Origin: Occallatibacter sp.
Lineage (GTDB): Bacteria; Acidobacteriota; Terriglobia; Terriglobales; Acidobacteriaceae
Length of the DNA stretch: 39,826 nt
Direction of reading: 5' to 3'
Assembly (NCBI GenBank): GCA_031296215.1
Contig: JARLGE010000048.1
Location: 1-39,826 of the forward strand
A program made the position numbers and the translations under genes. The notes beneath the pieces were generated by a model. It searched no databases, was not told where the DNA came from, and was given only the letters and a program-made list of their open reading frames with translations. Positions 16,512 to 24,105 of this stretch are shown here, piece after piece. How positions within the stretch are numbered: position 1 is the stretch's first letter; each line of letters starts with the position of its first letter.

Positions 16512-17961
16512 GGTCGATCTGCCCTTGAACGCGCCCATCGCCGCGCCTGGCGCCGCGCCCGCCGCCGCCGACAGCTCGGCTGTCGCCAGCATCCTTGTGA
16601 TCGACGACGAGGCGGCCATCCGCGAGTCGCTGGAAGTGCTGCTCACCCTGGAGGGCTATGCGGTCAGAATGGCGAACGACGGCGAGCAGGGCCTGCGCAC
16701 ACTGGAGCAGGAGAACTTCGACCTGGTGCTGCTCGACCTGGCGCTGCCCGGCCAGAGCGGCCTGGAGCTGCTGCCGCTGATCAAGGAGCGCCAGCCGGAG
16801 CTCCCGGTCATCATGATCACCGCCTATGGCACGGTGGACAACGTGGTCGAAGCGGTGCGCGCCGGCGCGGAAAACTTTGTCCAGAAGCCCTGGGACAACG
16901 AGAAGCTGCTGGCCGACATTCGCTCCGCCGTTGCCCGCCACAAGGCCGAGGAAGAGAATCTCCAACTCAAGCGCACCCTCAAACAGCGCTATAACTTCGC
17001 CAACATCGTGGGCAAAAGCGAGATCATGCTCAGGGTCTTCGACCTGATTGCGCAGGTGGCGCCCAGCCGCTCCACTGTTCTCATCCAGGGCGAGAGCGGC
17101 ACCGGCAAGGAGATGATCGCCAAGGCCATCCACGCCAATTCTCCGCGCAAGGACAAGCCCTTCGTCCCCATCAACACCGGCGCCATGCCGTCGGAGCTGC
17201 TGGAGTCCACGCTCTTCGGCCACGTCAAGGGCGCCTTCACCTCGGCTATCGCGTCCAAGAAAGGTCTCTTCGAGGTCGCCAACGGCGGCACGCTGTTCCT
17301 CGACGAGATCGCCACCATGGGTTCCGACACGCAGGCCAAGATTCTGCGCGTCCTGCAGGACCGGCGCTTCATGCACCTGGGCGGCATCCAGGAGATCCAG
17401 GTGGACGTGCGCATTCTCGCCGCCACCAACATCGACCTGCGCCAGGCGGTCAAAGACGGCCGTTTCCGCGAAGACCTTTTCTATCGCTTGAACGTGATCA
17501 CAGTGGACCTGCCGCCCTTGCGCGCGCGCCGCGAAGACATTCCCCTGCTGGCGCAGCACTTCCTCGACTTCTACGCCAACGAAAACGGACTCTCCCCGCG
17601 CAAGCTCTCCGCCGACGCCCTGCGCGCGCTGATGGATTACGAGTGGCCCGGCAACGTCCGCGAACTCGAAAATTCCATAGAGCGCGGCGTGGTGCTTTCC
17701 TCCGGCCCGGTCATCGGCTCCGATCTCTTGCCTGGCCACATCACCGGCCGCAGCTTCCAGGACGCGCTGCTCGAACACAACCCCAACGCCTCGCTCTTCG
17801 ACATCCTTGAAGACATCGAGCGCCGCATCATCATCGAGAAGCTGGAGCGCTGCAACTGGAACCAGACCGACGCCGCCGAGCAGTTTCGCATCCCCCTCTC
17901 CACCCTGAACCAGAAGATCAAGCGCCTGAACATTGAGATTCGCAAAAAGGGCAGAGAGTAG
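16504..17961 (+). CDS. NtrC-family sigma-54-dependent response regulator
   Basis: A 485-residue activator that remodels sigma-54 RNA polymerase when phosphorylated. The receiver domain (30-145) has Asp34/Asp35, phospho-acceptor Asp78 in LVLLDLALPG, Thr106 and Lys128. The AAA+ domain has Walker A GESGTGKE (196-203), Walker B LFLDEI (264-269) and the arginine-finger region FREDLFYRLNV. The sigma-54 contact loop reads GAFTSA (243-248) instead of GAFTGA. A Fis-type HTH ends the protein (NWNQTDAAEQFRIPLSTLNQ). It starts inside the kinase gene (8-base overlap), so both form one operon. Three AGGGAAC heptamers follow its stop. Its target promoters are not recognisable in this window. Confidence 0.95.
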   Translation: MPEVDLPLNAPIAAPGAAPAAADSSAVASILVIDDEAAIRESLEVLLTLEGYAVRMANDGEQGLRTLEQENFDLVLLDLALPGQSGLELLPLIKERQPELPVIMITAYGTVDNVVEAVRAGAENFVQKPWDNEKLLADIRSAVARHKAEEENLQLKRTLKQRYNFANIVGKSEIMLRVFDLIAQVAPSRSTVLIQGESGTGKEMIAKAIHANSPRKDKPFVPINTGAMPSELLESTLFGHVKGAFTSAIASKKGLFEVANGGTLFLDEIATMGSDTQAKILRVLQDRRFMHLGGIQEIQVDVRILAATNIDLRQAVKDGRFREDLFYRLNVITVDLPPLRARREDIPLLAQHFLDFYANENGLSPRKLSADALRALMDYEWPGNVRELENSIERGVVLSSGPVIGSDLLPGHITGRSFQDALLEHNPNASLFDILEDIERRIIIEKLERCNWNQTDAAEQFRIPLSTLNQKIKRLNIEIRKKGRE

Positions 17962-17963
17962 CG

Positions 17964-17984
17964 AGGGAACAGGGAACAGGGAAC
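17964..17984. repeat. Three tandem AGGGAAC heptamers
   Basis: Three perfect copies of AGGGAAC directly follow the response-regulator stop codon. It is the same heptamer, on the opposite strand, that makes the long array at 22753-22878. Confidence 0.8.
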
Positions 17985-18079
17985 AGTGATCAGTTTCCCG
18001 CTGCCCGAGCCGGTTCCTGTGATGGAATACGCCATTGCATCTGCTTTGACGCATTTGTATGCTCAGGACGAGGTGTGGG

Positions 18080-18613
18080 ATGCCCGAATCCATCGGTTCA
18101 TATTGGGAGCTCGTCAAGCCGCTTTTCTCGACAATTGATTACGGCAATAGCCCGGCGGAGTTTGCTGCCTCGATCACCGCGGCGCCGCGTCCCTGCGTGC
18201 TTCTTTTTGCCGCCCACATGTGCTTGGCCGAGACTCACAACGGCGGCTTCCTCCAGCTATTTTGGAACACGACGGGTATGCTTGTGCCTGAGGGTGCGGA
18301 GGGCTTTCGCGGAATGGGGATGCCGAAAACAGCTACTCTCCTCGAACCAGCCGCACTCCCGCTAGGCACTCCATACCCTCGTGACCGCGACCAACGTTGG
18401 GACGCATTGCTGGTAGCTTCGAGTCGCAAATCAAGAGACCTGAAACAGATCTTCAAGAAGGCCGAGAACTTCTATCTCGGCTTCGTGGAAGCAACAGCAA
18501 CCTTGGGCTTCGATGCGCTCGACAAGCGGTTTTGGGAGACCGCCAGGACAGAAAACGGCGGGTTTCAAGATGCAGCTACCCGTTACGCGCAGAGTGTGCA
18601 TCTTGTCCAGTAA
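18080..18613 (+). CDS. DUF4375-like protein
   Basis: A 177-residue soluble protein with no signal peptide. The stretch AETHNGGFLQLFWNTTG (about residues 51-67) is the hallmark of the DUF4375 family, small bacterial proteins often encoded singly near accessory genes. No catalytic motif is evident and the function is unknown. The start is taken as ATG 18080 because a GAGG stands six bases before it; in-frame ATG 18059 would add seven residues. It follows the two-component operon after about 120 bases, on the same strand, without sign of coupling. The family call rests on that one motif and the overall length. Confidence 0.65.
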   Translation: MPESIGSYWELVKPLFSTIDYGNSPAEFAASITAAPRPCVLLFAAHMCLAETHNGGFLQLFWNTTGMLVPEGAEGFRGMGMPKTATLLEPAALPLGTPYPRDRDQRWDALLVASSRKSRDLKQIFKKAENFYLGFVEATATLGFDALDKRFWETARTENGGFQDAATRYAQSVHLVQ

Positions 18614-18637
18614 GCGCTGCGCCACCCCCGGTCCTCT

Positions 18638-18650
18638 GATTTCTGAAATC
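18638..18650. promoter_or_regulatory. Palindrome upstream of the DUF433/DUF5615 pair
   Basis: GATTTC-T-GAAATC is a perfect 13-base palindrome located 53 bases before the DUF433 start. It could be an operator; there is no matching strong promoter and a palindrome this short can arise by chance. Confidence 0.25.
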
Positions 18651-18702
18651 CGCGCCAGGAAACCGATACCGTGAGAAAATGAGTGTCAGGAAGGTGTATC
18701 CG

Positions 18703-18933
18703 ATGACTCAACTGAATCGCATCACCCAGAATCCCGACGTGATGGGCGGCAAAGCGTGCATTCGCGGAATGCGCGTGACCGTTGGCATGATTGTGGGCCA
18801 GATCGGCGCAGGGCAGAGCATCGATCAGATCCTCGCAGCCTACCCCTACCTAGAACATGAGGACATCATGCAGGCGCTTCGCTACGCCGCCTGGCGGATG
18901 GAGGAGCGAGAGGTCGTGCTGGCCACGGCATGA
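18703..18933 (+). CDS. DUF433 antitoxin-like protein
   Basis: A 76-residue protein of the DUF433 family. The typical pattern is visible: ITQNPDVMGGKACIRGMRVT, then VGMIVGQIGAGQSIDQILAA, then YPYLEHEDIMQALRYAAW. The fold is a small helix-turn-helix and these proteins are usually encoded with a DUF5615 or PIN-like partner as putative antitoxins. ATG 18703 was chosen over 18679 because AGGAAGG stands eight bases upstream. The stop overlaps the start of the DUF5615 gene by four bases (ATGA, 18930-18933), indicating translational coupling. Toxin-antitoxin function for this pair class is a prediction from gene association. Confidence 0.85.
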   Translation: MTQLNRITQNPDVMGGKACIRGMRVTVGMIVGQIGAGQSIDQILAAYPYLEHEDIMQALRYAAWRMEEREVVLATA

Positions 18934-19295
18934 GACTGCTTGTCGACATGAACCTGTCTCCGCAATGGGTGAACCTGCTGGGCAGCGTGGGGATTGAGGC
19001 TGCGCATTGGTCGACACTTGGTGCGCCAAACGCTCCAGATTCGGAGATTATGGCCTTTGCGGGCGCAAACGGCTATGTGGTGCTGCCACACGATCTCGAC
19101 TTCAGCGCGATTCTGGCCGCCACGCATGGCGAGAAACCGAGCGTCGTGCAAATCCGCGCTGCCGATCTCAGTTTGGGTGCAATTGGAAAGCGGGTCGTCT
19201 CCGCCATTCTCCAGGTGGCAGGTGAACTGGAGTGGGGCGCGCTGATCACGGTCGATCCGAATCGCACGCGTTTGCGCATACTGCCCTTACCCTGA
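18930..19295 (+). CDS. DUF5615 PIN-like protein (putative toxin)
   Basis: A 121-residue protein of the DUF5615 family, a PIN-related nuclease fold. Visible features are the first strand with an acidic residue (MRLLVDMNLSPQW, Asp6), GAPNAPDSEIMAFAGANGYV and VLPHDLDFSAIL, where family members normally show T-x-D-x-DF; the conserved acidic pair is kept. It probably acts as a metal-dependent RNase inhibited by the DUF433 protein, but this is inferred from family and position. It overlaps the DUF433 gene by four bases. The next gene (otsB) is convergent and ends 41 bases away. Confidence 0.82.
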   Translation: MRLLVDMNLSPQWVNLLGSVGIEAAHWSTLGAPNAPDSEIMAFAGANGYVVLPHDLDFSAILAATHGEKPSVVQIRAADLSLGAIGKRVVSAILQVAGELEWGALITVDPNRTRLRILPLP

Positions 19296-19336
19296 AGAGG
19301 ATGAATCAAGCTGTTTTCGGCTGTAAGCGCCGCTAA

Positions 19337-20260
19337 TCACCGGTTTGTGCTTCCAACTTCCAGCCACCTTCCCAGAAACTCCCTCAACTCCTCCGGCGGC
19401 CGCAACCAGACGCCCGCCTCCGTCTCGCGGAGGGCGCGCCGCACCAGGACGCTGAGGTGCGCTCCCTCCAGCGCATTCACCACGCGAAACGCGGCCTCGT
19501 CGGTGAGGTCGTCGCCGAGATACGCGACTGGTCCGGGAGGCTTATCGCCGGCTCTCGTCTCCGCCAGAATCGCCTCAACCGCGCCGCCTTTGTCGCGCCC
19601 CGCGCGCAACTCCAGTCCCGCTTCAAACTCCAGAAGGTCCAGCCCCTCCAGCTTGGCCAGCGGCTCAAACAGGGCGCGCGTCCGCTGTTCGATCAGCGCC
19701 TGCCTGTGCCGCGCGTGGCCGCGCCAGTGCATCACCGCGCCATTGGCCTTATCTTCAAACAGTCCGCCCAGCGCATCGCGCCGCAGTTGTTGCTTGAGTT
19801 CTTCAAGCTTGGCTTGCGTGGCCGGCGGAGCCAACGAGAGTTCGCGCCGTCCGTCGGGCAAGAGGCGCTCGGCTCCGTGCAGGCCCCAAACCTCGAGCGG
19901 CGGATCGACCCCCAGCAGCGGCGCAATCTCCGCCGCGGGCCGGCCGGTGATGACCGCTATCCGCGTTTTCTTCTGGTCTTGGATGAGTTTCAGAAGCTCC
20001 CGAACGCCAGCCCACGGTCGCGCCACAAACCGGTTCACCCGGAAGGACGCCAGTGTGCCGTCGTAGTCCACCAGCAGAAGCGGCTCGGCGCCGCCCGCAA
20101 AGGCTGCAAAGAATGCGTCCAGCTTTTCTGCCGCTTCGGGGGGCAAGGTTCCTCGCTTCCATTGCCAGTTTACCGCGCGCCCGTCCCATCGCTCGCCGCG
20201 GCCGTCGCGCCGGCTCCGTCTGCCTTCACCCCCGCGCGATGCGCTATCCTGTCCTTGCAT
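19337..20260 (-). CDS. otsB: Trehalose-6-phosphate phosphatase
   Basis: HAD-superfamily enzyme that dephosphorylates trehalose 6-phosphate to trehalose, an osmo- and desiccation protectant. Features: HAD motif I LLLVDYDGTLASF (nucleophile Asp65, Asp67), motif II VITGRP, VWGLHGAERLLPDG, the lysine-bearing RDKGGAVEAIL, and motif IV AYLGDDLTDEAAF. The 307 residues are normal once a ~35-residue basic N-terminal tail (MQGQDSASRGGEGRRSRRDG) is allowed. ATG 20260 was chosen; a TTG at 20308 is also in frame. The partner synthase otsA is absent from the window. The gene is divergent from mlaE, 53 bases apart, so promoters must lie within or close to each other's 5' ends. Confidence 0.9.
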   Translation of the reverse strand: MQGQDSASRGGEGRRSRRDGRGERWDGRAVNWQWKRGTLPPEAAEKLDAFFAAFAGGAEPLLLVDYDGTLASFRVNRFVARPWAGVRELLKLIQDQKKTRIAVITGRPAAEIAPLLGVDPPLEVWGLHGAERLLPDGRRELSLAPPATQAKLEELKQQLRRDALGGLFEDKANGAVMHWRGHARHRQALIEQRTRALFEPLAKLEGLDLLEFEAGLELRAGRDKGGAVEAILAETRAGDKPPGPVAYLGDDLTDEAAFRVVNALEGAHLSVLVRRALRETEAGVWLRPPEELREFLGRWLEVGSTNR

Positions 20261-20313
20261 CCCCTTGCGCAAGGAGAGCGGCAAGCCCCTTACCGGGCCA
20301 CGCGGCAAACCAC

Positions 20314-21096
20314 ATGGCCATCGGAATCGTCGAAAGAACCGCCAAGGACATCGTGCACACCGCGCAGGACTACACCCTGTTCGGGTACCGGGCGGTCATG
20401 AATCTGTTCCGCCCGCCCCGCTACTGGACCGACTTCCTCATGCAGGCCAACATCATCGGCGTGGGCTCGACGACCATCGTGCTGCTCTCCGGCTTCTTCA
20501 CCGGCGGCGTGCTGGCGCTGCAATCCGAGGCCACACTGGCGCAGTTCGGCGCCACCGCCGTCACCGGCCGCTTTGTCTCGCTTACCATGATCCGCGAACT
20601 GGGCCCGGTCCTGACCGGCATCATGGTGGCCGGCCGCAACGCCTCCTCGATGGCCAGCGAACTGGGCTCCATGGTGGTCACCGAGCAGATCGACGCCATG
20701 CGCGCCCTGGGCGTGGACCCCATGCGCAAGCTGGTCACGCCGCGCCTCTTCGCCTGCATCTCGATGCTGTTCTTTCTCACCATCCTGGCCGACGCCTTTG
20801 GCATCTTCGGCGGCGGTTTCGTCACCGTCTTCATGAATCACCAGAACGGCACGCAGTACTTCTCCCAGGCCTGGGAGCACCTTCGCTACCCCGACATCAT
20901 CCAGGGACTGGTCAAGCCGCTGGTCTCCGGCTTCATCATCGCCTCGGTGGGCTGCTTCTACGGCATGAGAACCAGCGGCGGCACCGAGGGCGTGGGCCGC
21001 TCCACCATCGATGCCGTGGTCTTCTCCTCGGTCATCATCATCTTCGCCGACTTCCTGCTCACCCAGGTGATGCTCACCCTCATGCCACCCCTATGA
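20314..21096 (+). CDS. mlaE: MlaE-type ABC transporter permease
   Basis: Inner-membrane permease of 260 residues for phospholipid or other lipid traffic between membranes. Family signatures are GGVLALQSEATLAQFG, VSLTMIRELGPVLTGIMVAG, ASSMASELGSMVVTEQIDAM, RALGVDPMRKLVTPR and GGTEGVGRSTIDAVV, with about five hydrophobic segments. ATG 20314 fits homologue N-termini (MAIGIVERTAKD); ATG 20239 is in frame and would add 25 residues. The last four bases overlap the start of the ATPase gene. A substrate-binding MCE protein (MlaD) normally follows, but here the next gene is a PIN toxin on the other strand. Confidence 0.93.
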   Translation: MAIGIVERTAKDIVHTAQDYTLFGYRAVMNLFRPPRYWTDFLMQANIIGVGSTTIVLLSGFFTGGVLALQSEATLAQFGATAVTGRFVSLTMIRELGPVLTGIMVAGRNASSMASELGSMVVTEQIDAMRALGVDPMRKLVTPRLFACISMLFFLTILADAFGIFGGGFVTVFMNHQNGTQYFSQAWEHLRYPDIIQGLVKPLVSGFIIASVGCFYGMRTSGGTEGVGRSTIDAVVFSSVIIIFADFLLTQVMLTLMPPL

Positions 21097-21935
21097 CGGC
21101 GACGCGCGCATCCGCACCCCCCGGCCCGCAGGACTCCCCGATCGCCGCGGCGCCGGTCGTGGCCCTCCGCCATGTCTCCATCTCCTTCGACGGCCCGCCG
21201 GTTCTCGAGGACATCGGCTTCGCCGTGGCGCCCGCCGAGACCCGCATCCTGCTCGGCCCCGCCGGCGTGGGCAAGAGCGTGCTGCTCAAGCTGATCAACG
21301 GACTGCTGCGGCCCGACCAGGGCAGCATTCAACTGTTCGGCGTAGAGATCTCCACCAAGAGCGAGGAGCAGTTGTTCCCCCTGCGCAACCGCACCGGCAT
21401 GGTCTTCCAGGAGGGCGCTCTCTTTGACTCGCTCACCGTCCGCGACAACGTGGCCTACCAGCTCGTCCAGGAGCGCGTGCCCGATGAGGAGATTGACCGC
21501 CGCGTTCACCAGGCCCTGACCTTCGTCGAACTCGACAACACCTTCGCCTTCTATCCTGCCAGCCTCTCCGGCGGCATGAAGCGCCGCGTGGCCATCGCCC
21601 GCGCCCTCATCCACCAGCCCGAACTCATCCTCTACGACTCGCCCACCGGCGGCCTCGACCCCATCACCTCCACCACCATCATCGAACTGGTGATGAAGCA
21701 GCGCGACGTCTATCGCACCCCGTCCATCCTGGTCACGCACCGCCTGCAAGACGCCTTCACACTCTGCACCCACCGGTTCGACCCCGAGCTTGGCCGCATG
21801 GCCGCGCTCCCCAAAGGCGAGACCGACCCCAACACCACTTTCCTCATGCTCGAAGAAGGCCGCCTGATCTTCGACGGCTCCATCCACGAGCTGGTCCACA
21901 CCGACAACAAGTTCGTCCGCGAGTTTCTGGAGTAG
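21093..21935 (+). CDS. mlaF: MlaF-type ABC transporter ATPase, altered Walker B
   Basis: ATP-binding subunit of 280 residues for the MlaE permease. Walker A is GPAGVGKS (55-62), the Q-loop Gln106 is in MVFQEGALFDSLTV, the signature is LSGGMKRR (158-165) and the switch is His216 (LVTHRLQDAF). Walker B reads LILYDSPTGGLDP: Asp182 is kept but the position of the catalytic glutamate holds Ser183 (codon TCG). After the H-loop there is a longer than usual stretch (about 222-250) before MLEEGRLIFDGS. It starts in the last bases of mlaE (ATGA overlap). Family assignment is firm; the low-hydrolysis implication of the Glu-to-Ser change is inference. Confidence 0.92.
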   Translation: MTATRASAPPGPQDSPIAAAPVVALRHVSISFDGPPVLEDIGFAVAPAETRILLGPAGVGKSVLLKLINGLLRPDQGSIQLFGVEISTKSEEQLFPLRNRTGMVFQEGALFDSLTVRDNVAYQLVQERVPDEEIDRRVHQALTFVELDNTFAFYPASLSGGMKRRVAIARALIHQPELILYDSPTGGLDPITSTTIIELVMKQRDVYRTPSILVTHRLQDAFTLCTHRFDPELGRMAALPKGETDPNTTFLMLEEGRLIFDGSIHELVHTDNKFVREFLE

Positions 21936-22000
21936 AGCAGGGATAAGGGGCCAGAGCAGAGCTGTGCGCCCCATTTACGCCGCGCCTCTTGTGATCGTGC

Positions 22001-22417
22001 TCAGGTTTGGACCTGCCCCAATGCTTCCAGCAGCTCCTTTGCCGAAACAACCCTGGCTTGTCCGTACGCCTCCGCCGGGAAATGGCGCTTGTTGCCGGTA
22101 ACAAGGAAATCCGCATTCGCTTCAAGAGCGCAGGCAATCAGATTGTCATCCCCTGGGTCGGGTGAAGCTCCTGGGGCGGGCAAGGGCTCAAATAGAACCC
22201 CTTTCGCTTGCAACAAGCCGAGCAGTCCGTCAATCTGCTCCGACGAAAAGCTGAATTTCGGCCGCGCAAGCACCTCGGCATATTCTCTCAGCACGCCCGT
22301 AGAGAGGCACGGCGTGATTCTGCCCTTCAGAACGGCGTCCAACGCCCGCGCTTCGTTGCCGAATGGAGAAATGAGCGCCGACACAAGCACATTCGTATCC
22401 AGCACCGCGCGAATCAT
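22001..22417 (-). CDS. PIN-domain toxin (COG1569-like)
   Basis: A 138-residue PIN nuclease. The acidic metal-binding residues are visible: Asp7 in VLDTNVLVSAL, Glu45 in GVLREYAEVL, Asp90/Asp91 in DPGDDNLIACAL and Asp103 in NADFLVTGNKRHF. These match the putative toxin PIN family of type II systems, expected to cleave RNA. Its start overlaps the stop of the upstream Phd-like antitoxin gene by four bases (22414-22417). It lies convergent to mlaF with about 65 bases between. The cellular target is unknown. Confidence 0.88.
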   Translation of the reverse strand: MIRAVLDTNVLVSALISPFGNEARALDAVLKGRITPCLSTGVLREYAEVLARPKFSFSSEQIDGLLGLLQAKGVLFEPLPAPGASPDPGDDNLIACALEANADFLVTGNKRHFPAEAYGQARVVSAKELLEALGQVQT

Positions 22418-22707
22418 TTTTGGGCAGCCGTTCGAGCGGCCAGCTTGTCGCGCCGGTAGGCATCTATTTCGGCGTCGATCTCGTCCATCGTCAGCTTATC
22501 CAGGCCCCTTTTCTTCGCGTCCGCCCACGCTTCCCGAAGCCAGTCAGGAGCAGTTGCAACGTTCTCGAGATAATCTTGAACGCTCAAAATCACCACCGCC
22601 GGCTCTCCGCGGCGATCTACAACAAACCGTTCCTTGTTCGCGATCGCCCGGTCCATCACCTGTCCAAACTGAGTCCGCGCGGTGTGCGCATCGATTCTGC
22701 GGCTCAT
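22414..22707 (-). CDS. Phd/YefM-family antitoxin
   Basis: A 97-residue antitoxin. The N-terminal Phd fold is clear: RIDAHTARTQFGQVMDRA, then NKERFVVDRRGEPAVVILSV, then QDYLENV. The acidic and basic C-terminal tail (about 60-97) would wrap the PIN toxin. ATG 22707 follows a strong GGGAGGAG ribosome-binding site. It is first in a two-gene operon with a 4-base overlap to the toxin gene. The promoter region carries a perfect TATAAT and an overlapping 14-base palindrome, suitable for autorepression, and then runs into a heptamer repeat array. Confidence 0.9.
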   Translation of the reverse strand: MSRRIDAHTARTQFGQVMDRAIANKERFVVDRRGEPAVVILSVQDYLENVATAPDWLREAWADAKKRGLDKLTMDEIDAEIDAYRRDKLAARTAAQK

Positions 22708-22729
22708 CGGCTCCTCCCTTCATGCATCC

Positions 22730-22747
22730 ATCAATGCATTGATTATA
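22730..22747 (-). promoter_or_regulatory. Promoter and operator of the Phd/PIN operon
   Basis: On the minus strand a perfect -10 TATAAT (22747-22742) lies about 35 bases before the antitoxin ATG. ATCAATGCATTGAT (22730-22743) is a perfect 14-base palindrome covering the expected transcription start, and a second ATGCAT stands at 22722-22727. The -35 position falls within the heptamer array (GAATAG at 17-base spacing), a poor match. Confidence 0.55.
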
Positions 22748-22752
22748 CTCCT

Positions 22753-22878
22753 GTTCCCTATTCCCTATTCCCTATTCCCTATTCCCTGTTCCCTGTTCCC
22801 TATTCCCTATTCCCTGTTCCCTGTTCCCTGTTCCCTGTTCCCTATTCCCTGTTCCCTGTTCCCTGTTCCCTAGTCCCT
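22753..22878. repeat. 18-unit heptamer tandem repeat (TTCCCT plus variable base)
   Basis: Eighteen consecutive 7-base units of the form G/A-TTCCCT, in the order one G, four A, two G, two A, four G, one A, three G, and a final AGTCCCT. The opposite strand reads AGGGAAC/AGGGAAT. It separates the Phd/PIN promoter from the glutaryl-CoA dehydrogenase gene (49 bases away). It resembles the short tandemly repeated sequences known from cyanobacterial genomes in form. Reading it as protein gives only a 7-residue low-complexity repeat, so it is not coding. Confidence 0.95.
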
Positions 22879-22926
22879 CTGCTACCCTTGTCTGTTTTGA
22901 TCTCTCGCCGATAGGCAGGTGCAATC

Positions 22927-24105
22927 ATGGGCTTCAAATTCCAGAACTTCGACTTTCTCCATCTCGACGCCAGCTTCTCTGAAGACGAACTCCTGGTTCG
23001 CCGCACGGCCCGCGACTTCGTCGACGACAACATCATTCCCATCATCGAGGAATGTTTCCGCGAGGGCCGCTTCCCGCGCGAGCTTGTCCCCATGATGGGC
23101 GAAATGGGTTTCTTCGGCGCCAACCTCGAGGGCTACGGCTGCGCCGGCATGTCCAACGTGGAGTACGGCCTCGTCACGCAAGAACTGGAACGCGGCGACT
23201 CCGGCCTGCGCAGCTTTGTCAGCGTGGAGTCGGCGCTGGTCATGTACCCCATCTACACCTTCGGTTCCAACGAGCAGAAGAACACCTGGCTGCCGGCCCT
23301 GGCCAGCGGCGAAAAACTGGGCTGCTTCGGGCTGACCGAGCCCGGCTTCGGCTCCAATCCGGGAGGCATGACCACCACCGCCCGAAAGTCCGGCGACGAG
23401 TACATCCTCAACGGCGAAAAAATGTGGATCACCACCGGCACCATCGCCGACATCGCCGTCATCTGGGCCAGGGTGGAGGACGAGGACCATAAGGTCCGCG
23501 GCTTCCTGGTCGAGACCGACCGCCCCGGCTTCAGCGCCTTCGATGTGCACGGCAAGTGGAGCCTGCGCGCTTCGGTCACCAGCGGCCTCTCGCTCCAGGA
23601 CGTGCACGTGCCCGCGGCCAACCTGATGCCGGGCGCCGGCGGCCTGAAGAGCCCGCTGATGTGCCTGAACCAGGCCCGCTACGGCATCAGTTGGGGCGCC
23701 ATCGGCGCGGCCATGGACTGCTACAACACGGCCCTCCAGTACGCCAAGACCCGCAAGCAATTCCGCAACCAGCCCATCGCCTCGCACCAGCTCATCCAGG
23801 AGAAACTGGTGTGGATGGCGACCGAGATCTCGAAAGCCCAACTGCTCTCGTTGCAGGTGGGGCGCCTGAAGGATGCCGGCAAGGAAGGCCACCAGCATAT
23901 CTCCATGGCCAAGCGCAACAACGTGTGGATGGCCCTGGAATGCGCCAGGCTGGCCCGCGACATCCTGGGGGCAAATGGCATCACCGAGGACTACCCCATC
24001 ATGCGCCACATGATGAACCTGGAGAGCGTGAAGACCTACGAGGGCACGCACGACATTCACACCCTTGTCCTGGGCCAGCACCTGACCGGCATCGCGGCCT
24101 ACTGA
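22927..24105 (+). CDS. gcdH: Glutaryl-CoA dehydrogenase
   Basis: FAD-dependent acyl-CoA dehydrogenase (392 residues) that oxidises and decarboxylates glutaryl-CoA to crotonyl-CoA in lysine/tryptophan or aromatic degradation. The catalytic base is Glu372 in KTYEGTHDIHTL, the glutaryl-CoA type context. ELERGDSGLRSFVSV carries Glu88, Arg95 and Ser96, aligning from memory with human GCDH Glu87, Arg94 and Ser95 that bind the distal carboxylate. LGCFGLTEPGFGSNPGGM and WITTGTIADIAVIWARVED are FAD/substrate signatures. ATG 22927 with AGGTG upstream is the start. The neighbours are not other steps of the pathway, so it seems a single-gene unit just downstream of the heptamer array. Confidence 0.93.
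   Translation: MGFKFQNFDFLHLDASFSEDELLVRRTARDFVDDNIIPIIEECFREGRFPRELVPMMGEMGFFGANLEGYGCAGMSNVEYGLVTQELERGDSGLRSFVSVESALVMYPIYTFGSNEQKNTWLPALASGEKLGCFGLTEPGFGSNPGGMTTTARKSGDEYILNGEKMWITTGTIADIAVIWARVEDEDHKVRGFLVETDRPGFSAFDVHGKWSLRASVTSGLSLQDVHVPAANLMPGAGGLKSPLMCLNQARYGISWGAIGAAMDCYNTALQYAKTRKQFRNQPIASHQLIQEKLVWMATEISKAQLLSLQVGRLKDAGKEGHQHISMAKRNNVWMALECARLARDILGANGITEDYPIMRHMMNLESVKTYEGTHDIHTLVLGQHLTGIAAY

Noticed and set aside
13524-16646. Very long open frame on the minus strand opposite the histidine kinase gene (over 1000 codons)
   Set aside because: The plus-strand frame has complete PAS, HisKA and HATPase motifs. The opposite frame has low-complexity Gln/Arg/Gly composition, no domains, and is a by-product of high G+C codon use.
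18029-18139. Short frame starting GTG ATG in another phase before the DUF4375 gene
   Set aside because: It has only about 40 codons, no good ribosome-binding site, and overlaps the better supported gene. A remnant of an older gene is possible but cannot be shown.
22682-22873. Open frames reading PYSLFPIPYSLFPV-type protein through the array
   Set aside because: This is only the translation of the heptamer array; it has no start signal and no conserved domain.
22753-22878. Repeat array considered as a CRISPR
   Set aside because: The units are 7 bases with no spacers and no cas genes are nearby; it is a simple tandem repeat.
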